A DNA stretch of 64,000 nucleotides, from positions 124,001 through 188,000 of the forward strand of contig NZ_SRMF01000003.1 of NCBI RefSeq assembly GCF_004768465.1, read 5' to 3'. Shown in pieces: positions 45,892 to 54,786 of the stretch. Made by a program: the position numbers and the translations under genes. This stretch comes from Natronospirillum operosum (GTDB lineage Bacteria > Pseudomonadota > Gammaproteobacteria > Pseudomonadales > Natronospirillaceae). Every line of letters starts with the position of its first letter. Positions within the stretch are counted from its first letter, which is position 1. The notes below the pieces were generated by a model. That model did no database searches. It was not told the origin of the DNA and saw only the letters and a program-made list of their open reading frames with translations.

Positions 45892-47178
45892 TTGAGCATT
45901 GTCGAATTCGAATATCTGTCCGATCAGGAGCCCGAAAGGATTCCGGTGGTGCCCTCGGCACCAGTTGGCAACGGCGACAGCATTCCCACCGCCTTTGATC
46001 CGGTGCAGTTGCGGGCTGGCCGACTGGCGCGTCTGCGTGCCATGATGCGCGAGCAGGATTACGCCGCCGTGGTGCTGTTTGATCCTTTTAACCAGCGTTA
46101 TGCCACCGGGTCGCGCAACATGTTCGGCTATTTCCTGCGCAACTCGACACGCTATATTTACGTACCGCAGGACGGTCCGGTTATCCTGTTCGAGTATCCG
46201 GGCAGTGCCCACGTTTCAACCTGGCTGGAAACCATCGACGAGGCACGTACATCCAAGGTGGTCTGGTCTGCCGTAAACCAGCGGGACAACCTGTCCAGTG
46301 ATCCCTTCGGTGTGGAAATCGCTGAACTGGTGCGCGCCCATGCCGGCGACAACGGGCGACTGAAAGTTGGTCTGGACCGCTGTGCGCTGAATCTGGCCCG
46401 ATCGCTGGAGGCTCAGGGGCTTGAGGTGTTCGACTGCATGCAGGACACGCTGCATTGCCGGCGCATCAAGACCAATGAAGAGATTGCCTGTCTGGCCCAA
46501 TCCATGGCCGCCAGTGAGGCGGCGGTAGCCAATGTCGAGGCGGCGATTCGCCCCGGGGTAACCGAAAATGACCTGTTCGCCATTCATTATGGTGAGGTGA
46601 TTCGGCAGGGCGGCGAGTTTATCGAAACGCGCCTGCTCAATTCAGGCCCACGCACCAACCCCTGGTTCAATGAGGCCAGTGACCGGGTGCTGCGCCCGGG
46701 CGAACTGGTGGCGCTGGATACCGACACCATCGGCTGTCACGGCTATTATTCGGATTTCTCCCGCACCTTCCACGTTGGACCGGGCCGGCCGACTGCTTAT
46801 CAGCAGGGACTCTATCGTATGGCCCATGAACAGGTGCAGCACAACATGTCGATCCTGCGCCCGGGCATGAGTTATCTGGAAATCGCGGAACGCGCCTGGA
46901 AGATCCCGGACCGGTTTCTGGACCGTCGCTATCCTTCCATTATTCACGGGGTGGGCATGCACGGCGAGACCCCGCTGGTCGCCCACCATATGGATTTCGA
47001 GCGCTTTTCGAAAGACGGCATTCTGGAGCCCGGCATGGTGGTGTCAGTGGAAAGCTACATTGGTGAAGTTGGTGCCGCTGACGGCGTCAAGCTGGAAGAA
47101 GAGGTTCTGATCACCGACACCGGCATCGCAAAACTGTCCCGCTATCCATTCAACGAAGCATTGCTGGGTCAGGGGTGA
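45892..47178 (+). CDS. M24-family metalloprotein, DddP-like
   Basis: 428 aa with a creatinase-type N-domain and a pita-bread C-domain. Similarity to the DMSP lyase DddP is strong in several stretches (VLFDPFNQRYAT, GGEFIETRLLNSGPRTNPWF, KLEEEVLIT and RYPFNEALLG). All six metal ligands are present: D276, D278, D288, H352, E387 and E402. The residue matching DddP catalytic Asp377 is Gly (G358 in HGVGMHGET), so DMSP lyase activity is doubtful. The start is TTG 45892 with GGAG at 45881-45884. Linkage to an oxygenase and a betaine-type transporter suggests turnover of a related zwitterion. Confidence 0.8.
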   Translation: MSIVEFEYLSDQEPERIPVVPSAPVGNGDSIPTAFDPVQLRAGRLARLRAMMREQDYAAVVLFDPFNQRYATGSRNMFGYFLRNSTRYIYVPQDGPVILFEYPGSAHVSTWLETIDEARTSKVVWSAVNQRDNLSSDPFGVEIAELVRAHAGDNGRLKVGLDRCALNLARSLEAQGLEVFDCMQDTLHCRRIKTNEEIACLAQSMAASEAAVANVEAAIRPGVTENDLFAIHYGEVIRQGGEFIETRLLNSGPRTNPWFNEASDRVLRPGELVALDTDTIGCHGYYSDFSRTFHVGPGRPTAYQQGLYRMAHEQVQHNMSILRPGMSYLEIAERAWKIPDRFLDRRYPSIIHGVGMHGETPLVAHHMDFERFSKDGILEPGMVVSVESYIGEVGAADGVKLEEEVLITDTGIAKLSRYPFNEALLGQG

Positions 47179-47259
47179 GGCGTTTGCACGACTTTTGACC
47201 GCAGGCCGATCAGCCATCGACACTGACTCTGGTTGACGGCCGGAGTATTATCGGTGTGT

Positions 47260-48423
47260 TCAGTGTGCAGTTACTTCAGTCAGCATTTCCACAGACAAAC
47301 CGGCGCGTTCGGCCAGGCGCCGCTGCTCGACAGTGGCCCGTGGCGTCATGACCAGGCTGCCGGCCAGCCGCATCAGGTACTGTTCGGTGCGTGTCGAGTC
47401 GGGCGCCAGTTTGTGCACTGCGCCCATCAACTGGCGCAGGTCATGCGACAGCCGGGCCGAAACCCGCAACCGGTTGCCGAACTCGCCTCCGTATTCTGCC
47501 AGGGCTGTCTCGGCTTCCGGGGGTGTCAGTGGCCCCCAGTGGTGTTCATAGCGCGCCAGTGCACTGAGCACAGCCAGATCCCCCAGATGTGACAGCAGCC
47601 CGGCCGTATAGGCCAGGCCGACGTCGTTTTTGGTCAGGCGGGCCAGGCGGCTGGCCATGGACGCGACCTGCTCCACGCGCTTTTGCAGTACTTCCTGGGC
47701 CTCCCGCAGAGCCGGAGAGGGTGGTTTGCGGGTATTGTCGAACAGTTGCAGGGCCAGCACCTGGGCCGCTGCCATGTCGCAACCCAGCCAGTCTATGGCT
47801 TCGGGCAGATTGTCGATGGTCAGTCCGCAGTCGCGCAGCCGCAAGGCATTGGCGGTGCGGATCAGATGCGTGCTGATCACCGGATCGGCGCGCCAGAGTC
47901 GCACCAGCTCGCTGGCCGAGCGTTGCTGTAACTGATCATCCTGATCTGACGACGATGCCAGTTGGTGGAGGCCCGGAATCTGTTCGGGGTGGGTCATCAG
48001 GTAGTTCAGCCAGTCGCGCCACTGGCTGGTGTTCTGCAGCGCCGGGCTGTCCGGTTGCACATTCGGAAACAGGGCGCGCAGGCGGGCGGCCAGAACATCC
48101 GGTTGTATCGGTTTGACGATAAACTGGGTGATGCCCAGGCGGCGGCTGGTATCTACCAGGTGTTTTTGGGCATGACTGGTGATCAGCACCAGCGGCAGGT
48201 CGGGGTCCGCCTTGCGTACCTGCTGCAGAAAAGGCTCAGCAGTAGTGGCCTGGGGCAGTGACCAGTCACACAGCACCAGATCAAACGCATCCTGTTGCCA
48301 GAGCTCCATTGCGGCAGACAGATTGTCGGCCAACTGGCAGTCGGCACCACTGAAAACGGCACTGCACACCGTACGCAGCAGCTCCGCCATCAGTTCGTCG
48401 TCTTCCAGAATGAGTATTCTCAT
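47260..48423 (-). CDS. Response regulator with HDOD domain
   Basis: 387 aa. A receiver at residues 1-118 (LILEDDELM, phosphoacceptor Asp in LVLCDWSLPQ, Lys in FIVKPIQ) is followed by a linker and an HDOD domain at about 170-370 (VISTHLIRTANALRLRD and VGLAYTAGLLSHLGDLAVLSAL). HDOD domains lack the HD catalytic residues and act in signalling scaffolds. It overlaps the ATPase gene by 4 nt, so both may share a transcript from the ATPase promoter. No dedicated kinase is adjacent. Confidence 0.88.
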   Translation of the reverse strand: MRILILEDDELMAELLRTVCSAVFSGADCQLADNLSAAMELWQQDAFDLVLCDWSLPQATTAEPFLQQVRKADPDLPLVLITSHAQKHLVDTSRRLGITQFIVKPIQPDVLAARLRALFPNVQPDSPALQNTSQWRDWLNYLMTHPEQIPGLHQLASSSDQDDQLQQRSASELVRLWRADPVISTHLIRTANALRLRDCGLTIDNLPEAIDWLGCDMAAAQVLALQLFDNTRKPPSPALREAQEVLQKRVEQVASMASRLARLTKNDVGLAYTAGLLSHLGDLAVLSALARYEHHWGPLTPPEAETALAEYGGEFGNRLRVSARLSHDLRQLMGAVHKLAPDSTRTEQYLMRLAGSLVMTPRATVEQRRLAERAGLSVEMLTEVTAH

Positions 48424-51170
48424 TCAACTTTTCCTGACTCTGCATTTCTGTTTTTGTGGTGCCGCCACAGGGCTTTTTCGCCTTCGATCAACAGCAGCAC
48501 CAAGGCACCGTATGCCAGCATTATAGCCCAATGTAGCGGGGTCAGCGGCGCGCTCTGGAACAGGGTGTTCATCACTGGCGTGTAGATATAGGCCAGTTGC
48601 ACCAGCAGCATGGTCGCAATACCACCCCAGATCCATGGGTTGGAGAAAGCCGGGGTGCGAAAAAGACTGACGGTGAGCGAGCGGCAATTGAGCAGGAATA
48701 CACTCTGCACCACCACAAACAGCGTCACGGCCAGGGTCCGTGCCACCTCGTTGCTCTCGCCCAGAGCCTGGGCCCACTGGAACAGGCTGAAGGCCCCGAT
48801 CAGCAGCAGGGTGCTGACCGAGACAATGCGCCCGATCATCTCCCCGCTGAGAATGGGGGAGTCCGGTGATCGCGGCGGGCGCGTCATGATGCCGGCCTCG
48901 CGCGGCTCAAAGGCCAGCATCAGGCCCAGGAATACGGCCGTCGTCATGTTCAGCCACAGGGCCTGCACCGGCAATACGGGCAGCGTGGCGCTGATCAGTA
49001 TGGCCACCATGATGACCAGCCCCTGACCGAGATTGGTGGGCAGAATCCAGGTGATGAACTTGACCAGATTGTCGAAGACGGTGCGCCCCTCCTCGACTGC
49101 CGCTTCGATGGTGGCGAAGTTGTCATCGGTCAGCACCATGTCGGCCGCCTCCTTGGACACCTCGGTGCCGGCAATGCCCATGGCCACGCCGATGTCCGCC
49201 TTTTTCAGGGCCGGTGCGTCATTGACGCCATCGCCCGTCATGGCCACCACATGGCGGTGCGCCTGCAGGGCGGTGACCAGTTTCAGCTTCTGCTCCGGGG
49301 CCACGCGGGCAAATACCGACACGCGCTCGGCGGCATCCAGCAGTTCGTGATCGGTCATCTGTTCCAACTGGCGACCCGTCAGCACCTGACGCTCTCCGCC
49401 CTCCGGGTCGGGGTTGCGAATGCCGATCTGACCGGCAATGGCTCTGGCCGTCAGCGCATGATCACCGGTTATCATCTTCACATCGATACCGGCTTTCTGA
49501 CAGGTTGCCACGGCCTGTATGGCTTCCTCGCGCGGTGGGTCGATCATGGCCTGCAGGCCGAGAAAGGTGAGCACTGGCTCGTTTTCTGTCTGCTCTAAAG
49601 AATTGAGATCCGCGGTATCCGTAGGCACAGTTCTGGCGGCGAAGGCCAGTACCCGCAGACCCTGATCGGCAAACTGATCAGCCGTCTTGGTGATGGTTTC
49701 GCTGTCCAGTGCCGAGGCCTTGCCGGCGCTGTCCAGCGCATCCTGGCAGCGCGCCAGCACCTGCTCCAGTGAGCCCTTGATCAGCATGATATGGGCATCG
49801 TCTGTGTATCGATGCAGTGTGGCCATGTACTGCCGGTCGGACTCGAAGGGGATGGTATCCAGGCGCTGATGCTTCCGCTCCAGCTCGCTACGGTCGAGCC
49901 CGGCTTTCTGCGCCGAAGTGATCAGTGCACCCTCGGTCGGGTCGCCCTCGACGTGCCATTGCCCTTCGGCCTCCAGCACTCTGGAGTCATTGCACAGCAG
50001 ACCGGTCAGCAGACACTGGTGCAGCGGTTCCGGCACGGTGTCCGGCTGCAGGGTGTGGTCGTCCTGTGTCCGCAGCTCGCCCTCGGGCTGATAGCCGCTG
50101 CCGGACACCTCGTACAGGCGACCGCCGGCCATGATTTTCTGCACCGTCATCTGGTTCTCGGTCAGCGTACCGGTCTTGTCCGAGCAGATAATGGTGGTGG
50201 AGCCCAGCGTCTCGACTGCCGGCAGTTTGCGGATGATGGCGTTGCGCAGGGCCATGCGACGCACGCCAATGGCCAGGGTGATGGTGACCACGGCGGGCAG
50301 GCCTTCCGGAATCGCGGCCACCGACAGCGCCACGGCGGCGATAAAGGTGTCCACCCAGGTCTGGCCGTGCAGCAGACCGACCCCGAAGGTGATGGCGGCC
50401 AGGGCCAGAATGACGATCAGCAGGATGCGGCTGAAAGCCTTGATCTTCTGCGTCAGCGGCGTATCCAGACTGACGGCCTGGGAGATCATGTCGGCAATCT
50501 TGCCGGTCTCGGTGTCATCGCCGGTGGCGATCACCACCCCGGCGCCGCTGCCGTAGGTGGCCAGGGTGCCGGCAAAGGCCATATTGATCCGGTCGGCCAG
50601 CACCGTATCCTGTTCCAACTGTGTGCGTTCCTTCTGCACCGCGACGGACTCCCCGGTCAGTGCGGACTCGTCGACCTGCAGATCGCGGCACTTGAACAGC
50701 CGCATGTCCGCCGGCACCTTGTCGCCGGAGGCCAGCAGCACAATGTCGCCGGGTACCAGTTCGGTGGCCTGCACGGTCTGGCGCTGACCGTCACGGATCA
50801 CCGTCGCTTCGGACGACAGCATGGATTTGAGCGAGTTGATGGCCTCCTCCGCCTTGGCTTCCTGCACGAAGCCGATGATCGCATTGGCCAGCACCACGGC
50901 CAGAATCACGGCCGAATCGATGTACTCGGCCAGCAGAAAGGTCACCCCGACGGCAACCAGCAGGATATAGATCAGTGGATTGTGGAACTGCAGCAGGAAG
51001 CGCTTGAATGGATGAATGCCCTGTTGCGCACTGATACTGTTCGCGCCGAACAGCCGGCGGCGTTCTTCTACCTGGTCATGGCTCAGGCCTTCATGATGGT
51101 CGGTTTTCAGTGCCGCAAGGGCGTCTTCTTCGGGGAGGTTGTGCCACAGGTGCTTTGGCAGATCCTGCAT
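48420..51170 (-). CDS. P2-type cation-transporting ATPase
   Basis: 916 aa. TGES actuator loop at about 172-175, phosphorylated D331 in DKTGTLT, PEGLP in helix M4, TGDGVNDAPAL hinge, and ten predicted helices. This is the PacL/SERCA-like layout. In M6 the SERCA Ca2+-site pattern N-x-x-T-D reads LNMTTAVFLG, so the Asp ligand is replaced by Thr and ion specificity is uncertain (Ca2+, Mg2+ or Na+). An FNR-like palindrome lies 134 nt upstream, suggesting oxygen-linked control. Confidence 0.9.
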   Translation of the reverse strand: MQDLPKHLWHNLPEEDALAALKTDHHEGLSHDQVEERRRLFGANSISAQQGIHPFKRFLLQFHNPLIYILLVAVGVTFLLAEYIDSAVILAVVLANAIIGFVQEAKAEEAINSLKSMLSSEATVIRDGQRQTVQATELVPGDIVLLASGDKVPADMRLFKCRDLQVDESALTGESVAVQKERTQLEQDTVLADRINMAFAGTLATYGSGAGVVIATGDDTETGKIADMISQAVSLDTPLTQKIKAFSRILLIVILALAAITFGVGLLHGQTWVDTFIAAVALSVAAIPEGLPAVVTITLAIGVRRMALRNAIIRKLPAVETLGSTTIICSDKTGTLTENQMTVQKIMAGGRLYEVSGSGYQPEGELRTQDDHTLQPDTVPEPLHQCLLTGLLCNDSRVLEAEGQWHVEGDPTEGALITSAQKAGLDRSELERKHQRLDTIPFESDRQYMATLHRYTDDAHIMLIKGSLEQVLARCQDALDSAGKASALDSETITKTADQFADQGLRVLAFAARTVPTDTADLNSLEQTENEPVLTFLGLQAMIDPPREEAIQAVATCQKAGIDVKMITGDHALTARAIAGQIGIRNPDPEGGERQVLTGRQLEQMTDHELLDAAERVSVFARVAPEQKLKLVTALQAHRHVVAMTGDGVNDAPALKKADIGVAMGIAGTEVSKEAADMVLTDDNFATIEAAVEEGRTVFDNLVKFITWILPTNLGQGLVIMVAILISATLPVLPVQALWLNMTTAVFLGLMLAFEPREAGIMTRPPRSPDSPILSGEMIGRIVSVSTLLLIGAFSLFQWAQALGESNEVARTLAVTLFVVVQSVFLLNCRSLTVSLFRTPAFSNPWIWGGIATMLLVQLAYIYTPVMNTLFQSAPLTPLHWAIMLAYGALVLLLIEGEKALWRHHKNRNAESGKVE

Positions 51171-51303
51171 ACAATTCGTTCCTTAGTCCGCATGGCGGTG
51201 AGATGACATCTGTCGGCTTCAGTGTAGGACAGGGACGCCTGACCTGCTGCAGGGGTGCGCTGCACGTACTATAAAAAGCTAGCAAATATTGGCCGCCGCA
51301 GTG

Positions 51304-51315
51304 TGATCCAGATCA
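51304..51315 (-). promoter_or_regulatory. FNR/ANR-like palindrome upstream of the P-type ATPase
   Basis: TGATCCAGATCA is a perfect palindrome matching the FNR core TGAT-N4-ATCA. A TATAGT-like -10 on the minus strand lies at 51268-51273. The distance is somewhat longer than the classic class II spacing, so the exact promoter is uncertain. Confidence 0.45.
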
Positions 51316-51327
51316 TGAATGTCGGGG

Positions 51328-52014
51328 TCAGCCCTCTTCGACCGGCAACCCTGCCCGTTTCCACTCCGGAAAGCCGTCGGCCAGACGCGCTACCCTGTAC
51401 CCTTGCTGGCGCAGATAGGCTACAGCCTGGTGCGACAGGGTACAGTAGGGGCCCCGGCAATAGGCAACAATGGTCCGGTCGGCGGGCAGTTCGTGCAGGT
51501 GTTGTTTCAGTTCGGCCAGCGTCAGATGACGGGCGCCGGGCAGGTGGCCGGCTTCGAATTCTGCACCGGGCCGAACATCCAGCAGTGTGACACTGCCATT
51601 CTCCAGCCCCTGCAGCAGGCGTTCGCGGGTGAAGACTTCGGTGGGCGCTTCATCGATATCCTGCGGAAACAATTGCCCCAGCAGCCGTTCGACCTCGGCC
51701 AATTGGCTCTGTGCGATGTCTCGCACCAGACCCAGCAGATCGACAATGCGGTCGTCGGTCAGCCGGTAGATCATCTGCCGGCCTTCACGCCGCGCCGTGA
51801 TCAGCCCGGCGCGGCGCAACTGCTGAAGATGCTGCGAAGTACTGGCCATATTCAGGTCACAGAGTTCGGCCAGTTGCTCGACGCGGTAAGCACGCTGGGC
51901 CAGCAGTTCCAGCAGACGCAGGCGATGCGGATGCCCGATGGCCTTGCCCACACCGGCCAGAGCATCGCGCAATTGGTGTTCGGTGGTGGCTTGGGATGTT
52001 GTCGTGACGGGCAT
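51328..52014 (-). CDS. ArsR-family regulator fused to a rhodanese domain
   Basis: 228 aa. The ArsR winged helix at about residues 20-95 carries one Cys (C52, LAELCDLNMAST), and the rhodanese domain at about 125-226 has active-site loop AYCRGPYC (C186 and C191). Such fusions are plausible sulfane-sulfur sensors: the rhodanese cysteine takes up sulfur and changes DNA binding. ATG 52014 is used over TTG 52038, so the inverted repeat at 52031-52054 lies upstream as an operator. It is divergent from the dsrE-mfs genes. Confidence 0.88.
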   Translation of the reverse strand: MPVTTTSQATTEHQLRDALAGVGKAIGHPHRLRLLELLAQRAYRVEQLAELCDLNMASTSQHLQQLRRAGLITARREGRQMIYRLTDDRIVDLLGLVRDIAQSQLAEVERLLGQLFPQDIDEAPTEVFTRERLLQGLENGSVTLLDVRPGAEFEAGHLPGARHLTLAELKQHLHELPADRTIVAYCRGPYCTLSHQAVAYLRQQGYRVARLADGFPEWKRAGLPVEEG

Positions 52015-52030
52015 GGTTGTCTCATGGTTT

Positions 52031-52054
52031 ATATTCAATTAATATGTTGAATAT
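52031..52054. promoter_or_regulatory. Candidate ArsR-rhodanese operator in the divergent promoter
   Basis: ATATTCAA (52031-52038) and TTGAATAT (52047-52054) form a perfect 8-bp inverted repeat with an 8-nt spacer. It lies 17 nt upstream of the ArsR-rhodanese start and about 41 nt upstream of the DsrE start. ArsR regulators typically bind AT-rich imperfect palindromes in such positions. A related repeat stands before the dioxygenase operon at 57340. Confidence 0.6.
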
Positions 52055-52094
52055 TAAATCATTGTGCGCCTGAGCACAACAGGAGGTACCTGCC

Positions 52095-52439
52095 ATGAAA
52101 GCCCTGATCATCATCAATGACCCGCCCTACGGCACCGAGCGTCTCTATAACGGTTTGCGTCTGGCCCATGCCCTGCTGCGGGAGAAGACAGAAGTCATCG
52201 TCTTTCTGATGGGGGATGCCGTGCTTGGGGCCAAGGCCGGTCAGAAGACACCGGATGGCTACTACAATGCTGAACGCATGGTGCGTCGAGTGACCAAGTC
52301 CGGTCGGGTGCTGCTGTGTGGCACCTGCCTGGATGCGCGCGGCATTACCGATGCGGAGGTGCTGGAGGGCGCAGAACGCAGTACCATGGACGCGCTGGCA
52401 CAGGCCACAGTCGAAGCCGACCGTGTACTGACATTCTGA
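52095..52439 (+). CDS. DsrE/DsrF-like sulfur-relay protein
   Basis: 114 aa, single DsrE domain, with the opening MKALIIINDPPYGTERLYNG and a C-x-x-C motif in LLCGTCLDARG that could carry persulfide sulfur. These proteins relay sulfane sulfur between enzymes. A strong AGGAGG stands 8 nt before ATG 52095. It is divergent from the ArsR-rhodanese gene, whose product probably represses it, and is 13 nt upstream of the MFS gene. Confidence 0.85.
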   Translation: MKALIIINDPPYGTERLYNGLRLAHALLREKTEVIVFLMGDAVLGAKAGQKTPDGYYNAERMVRRVTKSGRVLLCGTCLDARGITDAEVLEGAERSTMDALAQATVEADRVLTF

Positions 52440-52452
52440 AGGAGGTCGCAAT

Positions 52453-53682
52453 ATGCAAGGATCAAACGCCACTGCGAACCCTTCCTACGCACGTGAAAAG
52501 ATCAATGTGGCCATTCTGGTCACCACCCAGACGCTGTTCATGATTGCGTCGATCACCGTCATGACGCTGAGCGGTGTGGTGGGCGCACAACTGAGCCCCG
52601 AGCCCGGTCTGGCGACCCTGCCCATTGCCCTGATGATGGTGGGCACCCTGATCAGCACACTGCCGGCCTCCCTGTTCATGAAACGGGTTGGCCGGCGGCT
52701 GGGTTTTGTTGTCGGCGCTGTGCTCGGGGGTGTGCTGGGTGGTCTGGTCAGCTTCGCCGGCATCGCTGCGGGTGCGTTCTGGCTGTTCTGTGTTGGCAGT
52801 ATGCTGCTGGGGCTGTATCAGGGCTTTGCCATGTACTACCGCTTCGCGGCCGCCGATGTGTCCAGTCCCGGTTTTCGCAGCAAGGCCATCTCCTATGTGA
52901 TGGCCGGTGGGGTGGCGGCCGCTTTTCTGGGGCCGTGGAATGCCAGCCTGCTGACCGAGCTGGTGCCGGCCGTGCCGCTGGGCGGCCCCTATCTGATGAT
53001 TGCACTGCTGGCCGTTGTCGCTCTGGGCCTGCTGGCCTTTCTGCGGGTGCCGCCCCAGGGTGAACCGGCAGTGGGTGATCTGTCCCGCCCCATATCTGTG
53101 ATCGCGCGCCAGCCCGCCTTTATAGTGGCCGTGCTGTGCTCCGCCGTGGGTTATGGGGTCATGGCTCTGGTCATGACGGCCACGCCGCTGGCCATGCGGG
53201 CGCGGGGGTTCGACATGGGCCAGGTCGCCTTCATCATGCAATGGCATGTGCTGGGTATGTTTGTGCCGTCGTTCTTCACCGGCAGTCTGATCAGCCGCTT
53301 CGGCATGCCCAGGGTCGCACTGGTCGGGGCCGGTCTGCTGGTGCTGGCGGTGGTGGTGGCCACCCTGGGTACAACACTGGCCTATTTCTGGCTGGCGCTG
53401 GTGCTGCTGGGTGTGGGCTGGAATTTTCTGTTTATAGGCGGCAGCGCGCTGCTGGCCACGCTGCATTCGGAAACCGAGCGCGGCAAGGTACAGGGCGTCA
53501 ATGACATGATCGTGTTTGCGCTGGTGGCGTTCGGTTCGCTGATGGCCGGCAGCCTGCACCACTGGCTGGGCTGGATCTCGCTAAATCTGCTGATGCTGGC
53601 GCCGGTGGCTGTGGTGCTGGCAGCCATTGTCTGGCTGCAGCGCCGCAGTGTCGGTATGCGTGAATCAGGCACAACGGCCTGA
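52453..53682 (+). CDS. MFS transporter
   Basis: A 409-aa inner-membrane protein with twelve predicted helices in two halves. The loop after helix 2 reads FMKRVGRRLGFVVG, a form of the MFS basic motif. It may export a sulfur compound such as sulfite or a thiol, because it is co-transcribed with dsrE and lies in a sulfur island; the substrate is not shown by sequence. It starts at ATG 52453 with GGAGG upstream and is 11 nt from the sigma-54 activator gene. Confidence 0.85.
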   Translation: MQGSNATANPSYAREKINVAILVTTQTLFMIASITVMTLSGVVGAQLSPEPGLATLPIALMMVGTLISTLPASLFMKRVGRRLGFVVGAVLGGVLGGLVSFAGIAAGAFWLFCVGSMLLGLYQGFAMYYRFAAADVSSPGFRSKAISYVMAGGVAAAFLGPWNASLLTELVPAVPLGGPYLMIALLAVVALGLLAFLRVPPQGEPAVGDLSRPISVIARQPAFIVAVLCSAVGYGVMALVMTATPLAMRARGFDMGQVAFIMQWHVLGMFVPSFFTGSLISRFGMPRVALVGAGLLVLAVVVATLGTTLAYFWLALVLLGVGWNFLFIGGSALLATLHSETERGKVQGVNDMIVFALVAFGSLMAGSLHHWLGWISLNLLMLAPVAVVLAAIVWLQRRSVGMRESGTTA

Positions 53683-53693
53683 ATGGAGACATC

Positions 53694-54644
53694 ATGACCT
53701 CGCTGACCCGAACCGAGCCTGCAGCCTATGGCCGCCTGCTGACCACAGCGCCCAACATGCATGCGTTCATGGCGCAGGCCGAGCGTGTGGCGCGCACCGA
53801 GGCGTCAATTCTGGTGCGCGGCCAGACCGGCTCGGGCAAGGAACTGGTGGCGCGCTATATCCATGACCAGTCGCGGCGAGCGCATGGCCCCTTCCATGCC
53901 ATTAACTGTGCGGCCCTGTCGCGGGAACTGATGGCTTCGGAGCTGTTCGGGCACAAGCGCGGCGCCTTTACCGGGGCCACGCAGGACCGTATCGGCCTGC
54001 TGGCGCTGACCGATGGTGGCACCCTGTTTCTCGATGAAATTGCCGAAATGCCGATGGATATCCAGGCCGGGCTGTTGCGGGTGCTGCAGGACCGCTGCTT
54101 CACGCCATTGGGTTCCAGTGAGGTGGTACATACCGATATCCGGCTGGTATCGGCGACACACGAATCCCTGCGGCGGCTGGTTGCCGAGGGTCGCTTTCGC
54201 GAAGACCTGATGTACCGCATCAGAGTGGTGCCGCTTTATCTACCGCCACTCAGGGAGCGTCCCGGTGATGTGGAGATGCTGCTCGGGCACCATCTGCAGC
54301 GGCTCAATGCGAGCAATGAGCGGCAGGTGCGGCACATCGCCCCGGAGGCACTGGAAGCATTGCTGACCTATCGCTGGCCGGGCAATGTGCGTGAGCTGGA
54401 CAATGTGATGACCTATGCGCATGCCATTGGCGAAGGCGAGACCATAGCCCTGATTGATTTGCCGCCGGAGCTGCGCGGCGAAGCACCGCCGGACGAGGCC
54501 TGGAATCCGGTCGAGGAGGCCGAGCGCGAACAGATTCTGGCCTTGCTGCAGCAGCACGGCGGGCAGCGTCAGGTCGTTGCCGATGCGCTCGGCATTTCAC
54601 GCGCCACACTGTGGCGGCGCATGAAGACACTGGGGTTGCAGTAG
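53694..54644 (+). CDS. Sigma-54 activator without sensor domain (PspF-like architecture)
   Basis: 316 aa: AAA+ domain with Walker A GQTGSGKE at about 43-50, the sigma-54-contact loop GAFTGA at 90-95 and Walker B LFLDE at 111-115, then a C-terminal Fis-type helix-turn-helix (about 290-315, VVADALGISRATLWRRM). There is no N-terminal receiver or ligand-binding domain, so activity must be set by a partner protein (as PspA does for PspF) or by expression. It is the last gene of the dsrE-mfs group. A sigma-54 promoter and an upstream dyad lie immediately downstream. Confidence 0.92.
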   Translation: MTSLTRTEPAAYGRLLTTAPNMHAFMAQAERVARTEASILVRGQTGSGKELVARYIHDQSRRAHGPFHAINCAALSRELMASELFGHKRGAFTGATQDRIGLLALTDGGTLFLDEIAEMPMDIQAGLLRVLQDRCFTPLGSSEVVHTDIRLVSATHESLRRLVAEGRFREDLMYRIRVVPLYLPPLRERPGDVEMLLGHHLQRLNASNERQVRHIAPEALEALLTYRWPGNVRELDNVMTYAHAIGEGETIALIDLPPELRGEAPPDEAWNPVEEAEREQILALLQQHGGQRQVVADALGISRATLWRRMKTLGLQ

Positions 54645-54697
54645 GTTCGCATCCGGGCTGAGCACTGCTGGTGGGTCGAGAGTTGCAAGGCCCTGGT

Positions 54698-54726
54698 GTT
54701 TCAAAAATAAAACAATTGTTGAAACA
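54698..54726 (+). promoter_or_regulatory. Candidate enhancer dyad for the sigma-54 activator
   Basis: TGTTTCAA (54698-54705) and TTGAAACA (54719-54726) form a perfect 8-bp inverted repeat with a 13-nt spacer. It is centred about 78 nt upstream of the -24 element at 54788. That is a normal position for an upstream activating site bound by a Fis-type helix-turn-helix dimer. Confidence 0.6.
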
Positions 54727-54786
54727 ATATGAGTCGCCAAGACCGACCTGATTCTCCAGGACGTTGAAATAAAAGGAGGTTCTGGG

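Noticed and set aside
45892-47178. Calling the M24 gene dddP outright
   Set aside because: The catalytic Asp of DddP is Gly here; only DddP-like is supported.
49791-51206. Plus-strand frame of about 470 codons opposite the P-type ATPase
   Set aside because: It is antisense to an intact ATPase, low in hydrophobic order, and rich in Gly/His/Gln as expected of a shadow frame.
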